The notes beneath the pieces were generated by a model. That model did not search any database, was not told the DNA's origin, and worked only from the letters and a program-made list of their open reading frames with translations. A stretch of DNA of 64,000 bases from a candidate division WWE3 bacterium. GTDB lineage: Bacteria > Patescibacteriota > WWE3 > 2-01-FULL-39-13. Shown piece after piece: positions 55,623 to 62,913 of the stretch. The position numbers and the translations under genes are program-made. Location: contig JALWZX010000011.1 of assembly GCA_027002375.1 (NCBI GenBank), positions 1 to 64,000 of the forward strand, read 5' to 3'. Numbering within the stretch: the first letter of the stretch is position 1; the number at the start of each line of letters is the position of its first letter.

Positions 55623-57026
55623 TCACTTCACACATATTCCTACGCCATCTTCGCTAACAACTTTATCACCTTCTACAACATTTCTGTTCATAATCACAGA
55701 TTCATCATTAGCCAACCCACTATAAATATAAGCAAACTCCCCATAAAGCGGGCCAAGTTCAATCTTTTTACTCTTTGCAATACAATCATCACCAATAAGT
55801 AGAACATATGCTCCATCTTGTGTGTTATGAATAGCATCAATAGGAATATAAACACCTTCTGAATTCCCCGTATCATTTGCATAACCTAGAGGCACCTTAA
55901 CCATAACAAATTCTTTGTTGCCCAAGATCGCATTATATTGCTCTGGTATATCATACAAAATTGAATAAAGAGTTCCACGTGTAGCCTCATTAGAAACAAA
56001 ACTAGGCAGAACTTCAAAACTGTCATTATCTAAACTAATAATACTTGGCGATGTGGCAGAAACATTTTTTGCAGTGTTTTTTGAAACATAAGCAGTTGCT
56101 GTAATATCAGATGAATCACCTAGTATTGTAGCAATTGGCGTTCCTGGGGAAACAAGTTGACCCTTTTTTATGAAAACTTGTTGAACAACACCAGTAAAAG
56201 GTGAAGCTGGATACAAAAGTGATTCTTGAATTTTAGCTAAATCGAGCTGTAATTTTAAAATTTCATGGTTTAAATCTAACGCCTTTTCTTGTACGTTAAT
56301 TTGTTCAATTGTAGCGTCTTTTTGTAGCTCAGAAAGTTTGCTTGGTGGGTTATTTTTATCAGTTTGGTACTCTAATTGTCGCAAACCAGATTTCGCATTT
56401 TCAAGAGAAGCCTTAAATTGTGCCCGTGACATTTGCATAGTTAAATCACCAGTTGCATCTATGATTTGATCCAACTGCGCTAAGATTTCCTCATTATAAC
56501 TTATTAAATCTTTAGTGCCCTCTATCGATTTTTTATTAATCTCAGCTAATTCATCGGAGTTCTCGTCAGCTAAATTTGCAATATCTTTTTGTTTTTTCAG
56601 CAAATCTTTTTGGTCATTATATGTTGCCTCAAAATTCTCGTACTGTTTTTGGGCAAGCTGTCTAGAAACAGTTTGCGCACTTGCACCTTGATAATTAGAA
56701 GACAAGCCTGCGAGCCAATTACCACGCTTGACAGCTTGCCCCTCATTCACGTAAATCTTCTGCACTACACCACCAGTTTGTGCTACGACAGTAACAACTC
56801 CGGCTTTATCAATTTGTGCTTGCACTTTTATATATGGAAATTTGCCGACTTTATACAGTTCAACCGATTTACTAATAGATTCACTGGTATTTATATGTTT
56901 TGTTTGGTTCTCGTGTTTAATTTGTCTAGAAACAACTAATAAACCCAACAAGACGGTTAAGAGAATAAAAAAAGAAACTATTGTATAGTTACCTATAAAA
57001 TTTGTAAATCGCTTAAGAACATTCAT
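55623..57026 (-). CDS. HlyD-like membrane fusion (adaptor) protein of the RND pump
   Basis: About 467 residues. An N-terminal membrane helix (about 12-33, YTIVSFFILLTVLLGLLVV) is followed by a lipoyl-like half motif (VTVVAQTGGVVQKIYVNEGQ), a long coiled coil (about 120-265), and the second half (PFTGVVQQVFIKKGQLVSPG). A beta-barrel domain and a membrane-proximal domain close it. Adaptors of this kind link an inner-membrane pump to outer parts. The open frame extends upstream to an ATG at 57146, but those 40 codons begin inside palindromic repeat D and are not family-like, so ATG 57026 is preferred. Confidence 0.85.
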   Translation of the reverse strand: MNVLKRFTNFIGNYTIVSFFILLTVLLGLLVVSRQIKHENQTKHINTSESISKSVELYKVGKFPYIKVQAQIDKAGVVTVVAQTGGVVQKIYVNEGQAVKRGNWLAGLSSNYQGASAQTVSRQLAQKQYENFEATYNDQKDLLKKQKDIANLADENSDELAEINKKSIEGTKDLISYNEEILAQLDQIIDATGDLTMQMSRAQFKASLENAKSGLRQLEYQTDKNNPPSKLSELQKDATIEQINVQEKALDLNHEILKLQLDLAKIQESLLYPASPFTGVVQQVFIKKGQLVSPGTPIATILGDSSDITATAYVSKNTAKNVSATSPSIISLDNDSFEVLPSFVSNEATRGTLYSILYDIPEQYNAILGNKEFVMVKVPLGYANDTGNSEGVYIPIDAIHNTQDGAYVLLIGDDCIAKSKKIELGPLYGEFAYIYSGLANDESVIMNRNVVEGDKVVSEDGVGICVK

Positions 57027-57106
57027 ATCTAATGAAATATAGCGTAATCGGATAACAATAGCAATATTACTTAAATCATAATCATACAAATTAAACTCCT
57101 CGAGCT

Positions 57107-57187
57107 GAAACCCGTTAGTTTTATCGCTAATTATGGCTAACTCCATTTACGCATTAAAGTGCGGGTTATGAGATTGGCGACAATAAT
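57107..57187 (+). repeat. Palindromic repeat copy D
   Basis: GAAACCCGTTAGTTTTATCG, CTAATTATGGCTAACTCCAT, TTACGCATTAAAGTGCGGG and GATTGGCGACAATAA match the consensus, with a few bases missing in the middle. It lies between the HelD and adaptor genes. Its right end is read on the minus strand as the last codons of the HelD gene (LLSPIS and stop). Confidence 0.85.
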
Positions 57188-59430
57188 TTGTTTATCTCAT
57201 CAATCCCATAAACATATAATCGATTTATCGCTCTAGTTGAAAAAACAAATAATCTTTTAGCAGAAATTGGGTTATTTGGATATAATTCTTTATTTGCATC
57301 TAATATAAAAACACTATTAAATTCTAGCCCTTTTACCAAATCCCCAGGAACCAAGAATACACCATTATTACTAAATTCATCAAAAAACCTATCTACAAAT
57401 ACCAGGTCAAATTTAGCATCTTTATCTAACTTTTTACCTAAAGATTTTTCTGCATCTGCAAATTTCTTTGCCAACTTCTCAAATGTATCTTTTGCATTTT
57501 CACTATTAGGTTCTATTATTCCAACAGCACGAAAGTCGCCGGCAAGTCGCATATTCACAACCTCTTTTACAACACTGTCTAACATTTCATCGTTATTATT
57601 AAATGTAGAAACCACAGGTTCGCTACCATGTCTATCAAATGGTTCAGGTAAATATGTAAAATCAGAAAACTTCTCTAGAATGCCCTTAGCAAATGTTATT
57701 ATTTCTTTTGTTGTTCTGTAACTTATCTTAATATTGTAGTAATCAATATCATTTGAATCCCAAATATATTCTAAGTCTTGCCACGATTTCAAACTGCCAT
57801 TGTCTTCTGTAGCTTGGTTTAAATCCCCCAAAATTGTGAATCCGTTTCCACGCACAAATGTATCTATCACTAAATAATTTAACAAACCTAAATCTTGAGC
57901 CTCGTCTACTATCACATGCTTAAAACTTTTGTATGGCACTACGCCCCGCAATTTATACGCTATATAATAAACTGCCGATATATCATCAACACTCAATTGA
58001 TTTTTGTTAAATTTTATTTCAAAAGTATTTGGTACATAAGTAGACCGTAAGAATTCCCCATAAAACTTAATTGGGTCAAAAAGATTCAAAATCTTAGTTA
58101 ATCGCCCAACAACAGAATTTATACCCCTTAAACGACCCAATACAGCAGTATTACCCTGCTTATATTCTTCTGAATGGGCATCTGCGTCATCAGAATACGC
58201 ATCGATCATATCAGAAATTATGTCGTACGGCGCACGTATATCATATCTTGTAAAATATCTGTTCATTGAAAGATCGTTATATTGTGGAATTCTATCGATT
58301 TCCTTTTTTATGTAATTCTTTTTATACTCGACAAATCTCTTTAACCCCTCTATAAACTCTATTGAATTCTTTTGTTTGCTATATTCATCTTTATGATTAA
58401 ACGTTCTGCGAGAATCTATTTCGTAACCGAATCCCTTTAAAGACTTACGAATAAAACTTGTAAGCGTATTTCTGGCCAATGAGTAAATTTCTAGCTCAGG
58501 TAATGTTTGTGCCACATAATTAACCAAAACCTTAGACGAAGACAGTAAAAGTGTATTATGTTCTGTTAAATAATCTTTGTATGTGTAAAAGAGATAAGAC
58601 ATTCGATGTATGGCTACGGTTGTTTTTCCAGAGCCGGCGGTGCCTTGAACTACACAAATTCTAAACGGGTCTGATCTAATTATCTCATCTTGTTCTTTTT
58701 GAATGGTTCTGACAATATCTTCTAAGGCACCGCCGGCCTTTTTATTCAATTCACTAGACAGCAAGTCAATTCTTAAACTGTTATCGTAAATCGCAAGTAA
58801 ATTATCATGCGAAACTTCTATATTTCGCCTCAATTGTAGTGCACCTTGAACTGTTCTATGCTCTTTTACCCACGGCTTACCCTCCACATCAACAGGAAAA
58901 TCGTAAAATGCTTCTTTAGTAGGCTCTGTATAATTATAATATAGTGAAGCAATAGGTGAACGCCAATCCATAACCTGATATTCGCCATCTTTATGGTAGA
59001 AAGCATGTTTGCCTATATATAGAGACATAGTTTGACTTCCACCAAAAGTTTGCATACTGAAATTCGACTTCTCATTATCGCTTCTGTTAGCACTAACCCC
59101 AGTAGGCAAAAAATCAATACGTGCAAAATATACCCTTTGCAATTGACCCTCTAATCTTTCAACAAATAATTTTAGAAACTGGTAACTTCGGGCTTCGAAG
59201 GTGTAATTAAGAGATTTTATCAAATCAACAGCGTCATCTTGCTTACCTTCTTTTGCAGCCTCTTTTAGGCCTTCTGCATAAAACTGTTCGAGTTTTTTTA
59301 CTCTTCCACTATAAACAGTATATTCCTGCCTTACTCTATTATATGTTTCTTTAAGATGATTTTCTTCTAACTTATATATATCGCCGTCCTCACCGCTATT
59401 CTTTTTTTTATTACGGGGAACTCTAGACAT
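57166..59430 (-). CDS. HelD-type helicase-like RNA-polymerase recycling factor
   Basis: 754 residues. The N-terminal coiled coil (about 18-50) and FVERLEGQLQRVYFARIDF, then YIGKHAFYHKDGEYQVMDWR followed by SPIASLYYNYTEP, are distinctive of HelD rather than UvrD. Walker A is VVQGTAGSGKTTVAIHR (about 264), motif II HVIVDEAQDLGLLN (about 508) and motif III ILGDLNQAT; the late motif GDLVKGLEFNSVFILDANK closes the core. HelD proteins pull stalled RNA polymerase off DNA in Gram-positive bacteria. The last residues come from repeat D. An extended -10 TGTGATAAT ends eight bases before the ATG. Confidence 0.88.
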   Translation of the reverse strand: MSRVPRNKKKNSGEDGDIYKLEENHLKETYNRVRQEYTVYSGRVKKLEQFYAEGLKEAAKEGKQDDAVDLIKSLNYTFEARSYQFLKLFVERLEGQLQRVYFARIDFLPTGVSANRSDNEKSNFSMQTFGGSQTMSLYIGKHAFYHKDGEYQVMDWRSPIASLYYNYTEPTKEAFYDFPVDVEGKPWVKEHRTVQGALQLRRNIEVSHDNLLAIYDNSLRIDLLSSELNKKAGGALEDIVRTIQKEQDEIIRSDPFRICVVQGTAGSGKTTVAIHRMSYLFYTYKDYLTEHNTLLLSSSKVLVNYVAQTLPELEIYSLARNTLTSFIRKSLKGFGYEIDSRRTFNHKDEYSKQKNSIEFIEGLKRFVEYKKNYIKKEIDRIPQYNDLSMNRYFTRYDIRAPYDIISDMIDAYSDDADAHSEEYKQGNTAVLGRLRGINSVVGRLTKILNLFDPIKFYGEFLRSTYVPNTFEIKFNKNQLSVDDISAVYYIAYKLRGVVPYKSFKHVIVDEAQDLGLLNYLVIDTFVRGNGFTILGDLNQATEDNGSLKSWQDLEYIWDSNDIDYYNIKISYRTTKEIITFAKGILEKFSDFTYLPEPFDRHGSEPVVSTFNNNDEMLDSVVKEVVNMRLAGDFRAVGIIEPNSENAKDTFEKLAKKFADAEKSLGKKLDKDAKFDLVFVDRFFDEFSNNGVFLVPGDLVKGLEFNSVFILDANKELYPNNPISAKRLFVFSTRAINRLYVYGIDEINKLLSPIS

Positions 59431-59541
59431 CTAATTAAATTATCACACATTACTCGAAAGCACAACCTACTATTGTGCAATAATCCTAATCAAATTAAGC
59501 ATATTTTGCATTGGAAAATATCTTCATTCACCTATACCTAT

Positions 59542-60405
59542 CTATTTACACTCACCATCAAATTTCTCTTGATCCTTCCAATTTCCACCGGCGTACGTAT
59601 CTAGCCATTCCACTAGATCACTACTCATGTCTTCTTCGTTTATGTTGAGTTGATTATTTGTAATATCAAATTGACCTTTTGCCAAAGATTCTAAAGCTGT
59701 AACATCTTCTGGTATATCACACGACAATTTATTTTTCTGAGCATGAAACACTTTTAACTTTTTGAGGTTAGATATAGATTGTGGAATATTACCTTCAATC
59801 GCATTGTTCGCAATAGAAAGCATCTTTAACTCAGACAGATTTCCTATCTTCTCGGGAATTTCACCCCTGATATTATTTTGGTATATCTCAAGATATTCTA
59901 GGTTAGTCATATCTGCGAATTCACTTGCAAATTCCCCTTCAAACTCATTCATACTTATATTTAATTTTTTCAAACCGGTTAGAGTAGAAAACATTTCAAC
60001 ATCACCACTCAATTTATTATTGCTTAAATCAAGAACCTGCAAATTTTCTAGCTTTTCCAAATCATTTGGCACCTTACCACTTAATTCATTCCCTGATAAA
60101 TTTAAGGTTTGTAGACCAGACAATACTGACAACCCCACAGGAATTTTACCTATCAAATTATTTTCACGTAAATCTAAATTAACCACATGTTTTTTGTCGT
60201 CACTACATTCTATGCCATACCAATTACATACGCTCGTATCTGCAACCCAACCCGTATTATCTTTCCACTCTTTACCATTAGTTTCGTCAAAAAGCTTAGC
60301 CAATACAACACACTCCTCTTTTGACACATCAGCCACTTTTGTGCATACCACTGCTACATCACCAGCCTCGGTTAATTCACACGCCGAAGGTGAAACCGAA
60401 TTATC
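59542..60405 (-). pseudogene. Leucine-rich-repeat portion of a surface protein, cut off by an in-frame TGA
   Basis: The 287 codons continue in the same frame directly after the TGA of the upstream part. A Cys-bearing cap (DNTGWVADTSVCNWYGIECS) is followed by about seven plant-type leucine-rich repeats (LDLRENNLIGKIPVGLSVL; LNLSGNELSGKVPNDLEKL; LDLSNNKLSG), then a capping region with ALESLAKGQFDITNNQLN. It has no signal peptide of its own. A GTG at 60351 could start a 269-residue cytosolic piece, but a Cys-rich LRR cap makes sense only outside the cell. I read it as the C-terminal half of the gene at 60406-62460. Confidence 0.7.
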
Positions 60406-62460
60406 TCAAGTGTATCCTTTTTCAACTTCACACAAAGAAGAACATCCATCAGAATTTGACAAATTACCATCATCACACAGTTCACCTTCGTCTATAACAC
60501 CATTGCCACATAAACTTTCTTCAATACCACCATTATTCGTATCATTACCACCTATCCCATCATCGTTTCCATCACTGTTTTCATCGTCATTTTCATCATC
60601 GTCGTTAAGTGTAGCCATTTCATCATCTGACATTTCGTTAACAGAAATAGATTTCACAGTCGCTACGGTTTTTGACTTTGTGGTTAAAACATATAACTCA
60701 TCAGGTACAAAATCGTCAGTCGTTTCCAAATAATCTGACTTATTTGGTTCAAATATCTTAGACTGGTTACTCAACGAATCTTTCAAAATAACCTGAACGC
60801 CTCCACTTTCTATATCAGCATCAAAACGAACCTCGTAATACTTATTTTCTGCCAACAAAATGTCTTGATATATACCACTACCCTGTCTTTCACTTTCTAT
60901 CTTCTGAAAACCATTGCCAGCTTCATAATGTCTATACGACACATTAGCATCCGTAAACTTAGGATACACCTGCCATCCTTTAGCTATCGTGCCGAAGTCA
61001 CATGGCTCAGCATTATCACCTGTAGTCTCATCTGCAACTGCACATACACGATATTTTATCGTAAAGTTGGGTCTCAAATCTTCTTTTGAATCATACGAAT
61101 AGATAATCTGTGAACCATCCGTACCATTACCCTTAGCTTCAAGTATCATTCCGTTATTGTCTTCTGGGTTACTTGTCCAATCTATTGTCAAAAACCTCAA
61201 ATCTGCTTCATACTTACCTGTATTGTTCACATCATTTAACACAGACGCAATCCCGTTTACGTCATTATCACCATTTGCACCAGGCACTTCCCACTTTTCA
61301 GAAGAATTTACATCAATCCATGTAACATCCTTAATACTATCGTGCCAGTTTTTAGAGACACCCATAAATCTATAAACATTATCGACATCTCCAGAATTTT
61401 TAACATTAAAAGTGAATGTAGCACTATCTATAATTGCATTACGGGGAATTTCAGCGAGATCCCAATAAAACAATGGCTTGTCAACGTTTGCCCCAACCAT
61501 CAATTCTTCTTTGTCACTAAAATTTTTGTCGTTTGACGAACCGCTTATATACGTATCGTTCCCACGAAAAGTTTTCTCACCTTTTTCGCATACAACGTGA
61601 ACAGGCTTCAAATCACCGCTTAAATCTTCTTCTATTCCATCGTCATCACCACTATCATCTATATTATCACTATCTTCATCGCCCGTATTATCTGTATCAT
61701 CATTAGCATCTCCATTATCGATCCCGTCAGAATCTGAACTATCTTCTTTATATTCGACAGATAATGTTGGTTCCTTTTCACCATTCTCAGAAGACCAAAA
61801 TGTATAATCCTTATCAACAGCATCTGTAACAAGCAAAACACCATAGTTACCATTACTTATTTGCTCGCTAACGATATCCGTAATATCAACTAATGTTGTA
61901 TTTCCGTCTTTATATATATAACCTTCTCCATGTGCTGTATTTAAAAACTCATTAACCAATTCGTTCCCGCTAATTGGCGGTAAGGGCCCACTGATTGCAC
62001 CAACAGGATTAAACTTTTCGCCATCATACGTTCCAAGCAATTTTATAATCTCTTGTACATCTTGTTTTTTACTGTTCCACGATTCATCGAGCATGAAAGC
62101 GTAAATTTTGTTGGTTTCCTTATCAAAATTTTCAGTCGGCATTAACCTAACAGTAGCCTTCAAAATAGTTTTGTTAGAATCTAAATTTGCTAAATCAAAC
62201 TTAATATACGAGACAGTCTCGCCACGCTTAAAATGAAGCATGTTATCTGTATATTCAGAACCATCTTTTGCATAGCTCTCATCCTCACTAGCCAGAATGC
62301 TCAAGCTATCAGTACCCAACACAGCCTTTTTATAACTATCAGACACCTCAGCATGTATAGTGCCAATGTTGTAAAAAGAATATAAGCCTACGATAAGCAC
62401 AAAGGATAAAATTCCTGATAATGAAGTTTTAATGTTTTTTAAAAGTCTTTTTCTGGGCAT
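60406..62460 (-). CDS. Secreted DNRLRE/DUF4215 protein, N-terminal part of a split gene
   Basis: 684 residues. A signal anchor (about 12-35) is followed by a first DNRLRE-type domain (about 45-235: VSYIKFDLANLDSNKTILKA, DESWNSKKQD) and an Asp/Ser/Asn acidic linker. A second DNRLRE domain (about 290-470: PLFYWDLAEIPRNAIIDSA), a jelly-roll-like domain and a C-terminal DUF4215 Cys-rich motif (CGNGVIDEGELCDDGN, then DGCSSLCEVEKGYT) follow. The family motif continues Gly-Tyr-Thr-Cys, but here the next codon is TGA, after which the same frame runs on into leucine-rich repeats. The start overlaps the previous gene by 22 bp. Confidence 0.75.
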   Translation of the reverse strand: MPRKRLLKNIKTSLSGILSFVLIVGLYSFYNIGTIHAEVSDSYKKAVLGTDSLSILASEDESYAKDGSEYTDNMLHFKRGETVSYIKFDLANLDSNKTILKATVRLMPTENFDKETNKIYAFMLDESWNSKKQDVQEIIKLLGTYDGEKFNPVGAISGPLPPISGNELVNEFLNTAHGEGYIYKDGNTTLVDITDIVSEQISNGNYGVLLVTDAVDKDYTFWSSENGEKEPTLSVEYKEDSSDSDGIDNGDANDDTDNTGDEDSDNIDDSGDDDGIEEDLSGDLKPVHVVCEKGEKTFRGNDTYISGSSNDKNFSDKEELMVGANVDKPLFYWDLAEIPRNAIIDSATFTFNVKNSGDVDNVYRFMGVSKNWHDSIKDVTWIDVNSSEKWEVPGANGDNDVNGIASVLNDVNNTGKYEADLRFLTIDWTSNPEDNNGMILEAKGNGTDGSQIIYSYDSKEDLRPNFTIKYRVCAVADETTGDNAEPCDFGTIAKGWQVYPKFTDANVSYRHYEAGNGFQKIESERQGSGIYQDILLAENKYYEVRFDADIESGGVQVILKDSLSNQSKIFEPNKSDYLETTDDFVPDELYVLTTKSKTVATVKSISVNEMSDDEMATLNDDDENDDENSDGNDDGIGGNDTNNGGIEESLCGNGVIDEGELCDDGNLSNSDGCSSLCEVEKGYT

Positions 62461-62663
62461 GTTACACCTTTGGGATAAGTATATTTAACTTCAACAGAGC
62501 CTTCTGTAAAAGACCCATTGTTAACTCTTTCTGTGGTTTTGTCTGTTCCTGCTTCTTGCTTAGTATTAACGACTTGCATAGCTGAATAAATTACAACAGG
62601 TAATGCTAAAAACAAAAAGACTGCTATTGCTATTTGTTTTTTGCTAAGTGAAGTGCTTTGCAT
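62439..62663 (-). CDS. Small signal-anchored protein, 74 residues
   Basis: A basic n-region (MQSTSLSKKQ) and membrane helix (about 10-30, IAIAVFLFLALPVVIYSAMQ) precede a short exterior part. That part, VNNGSFTEGSVEVKYTYPKG followed by VTCP, resembles the start of the giant protein at 22721 (NGDFEGG..., GVCPDY). It may be a remnant of the leader of a similar surface protein, or a small coupled subunit: its stop overlaps the next start by 22 bp. A TAAAAT -10 box (62673-62678) lies nine bases before the ATG. Confidence 0.55.
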   Translation of the reverse strand: MQSTSLSKKQIAIAVFLFLALPVVIYSAMQVVNTKQEAGTDKTTERVNNGSFTEGSVEVKYTYPKGVTCPEKDF

Positions 62664-62731
62664 ATTACATATATTTTACACTATATATTTAGGAAATCAA
62701 AATCTATGCAACATACATTGAATTCCTTTAT

Positions 62732-62850
62732 AAGTTTGGCGATAATGAAACCACGGGCTTCAGCCCGTGGTTTCTTATCAGCAATTACTCTATATTGACT
62801 AACTCCATCCACACATTAAAGCGCGTATTTTTAAGTTTGGCGATAATAAA
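62732..62850 (+). repeat. Palindromic repeat copy E, most complete
   Basis: AAGTTTGGCGATAAT opens the copy. A near-perfect hairpin follows, GAAACCACGGGCT/AGCCCGTGGTTTC. Next come TTATCAGCAATTACTCTATA, TTGACTAACTCCATCCACAC, ATTAAAGCGCG and a second AAGTTTGGCGATAATAA. The 15-base end motif is thus present on both sides in direct orientation, which may mark the unit or a tandem junction. It lies between two divergent genes. Confidence 0.88.
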
Positions 62851-62876
62851 TTTAAAATATAGTAAACCATTCTTGA

Positions 62877-62905
62877 TTGACATATTAGTGTGGCAACTGT
62901 AAATT
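62877..62905 (+). promoter_or_regulatory. Promoter of the DUF4377/META gene
   Basis: A consensus -35 TTGACA (62877-62882), 17-bp spacer and -10 TAAATT (62900-62905) lie eight bases before the ATG at 62914. Transcription should start within a base or two of the ATG, one of the clearest leaderless arrangements here. Confidence 0.65.
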
Positions 62906-62913
62906 ACTATATT

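Noticed and set aside
57027..57146. The 40-codon N-terminal extension of the HlyD-like adaptor
   Set aside because: It starts inside repeat copy D and precedes the normal adaptor N-terminus (short basic stretch then membrane helix). It is unlikely to be translated.
60370..60405. A SECIS element making the TGA a selenocysteine codon
   Set aside because: The hairpin after the TGA is real-looking (CGGTT/AACCG with a CTTCGG loop), but its position and loop do not clearly match the bacterial SECIS pattern. No selenocysteine machinery is visible, and a Cys-to-stop change is simpler.
60406..60408. UGA read as glycine (Gracilibacteria/Absconditabacteria code)
   Set aside because: ligA, the glycosyltransferase and the AbiEi-like gene all end in TGA at family-typical lengths. 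The split site expects Cys rather than Gly, and all other long genes are intact under the standard code.
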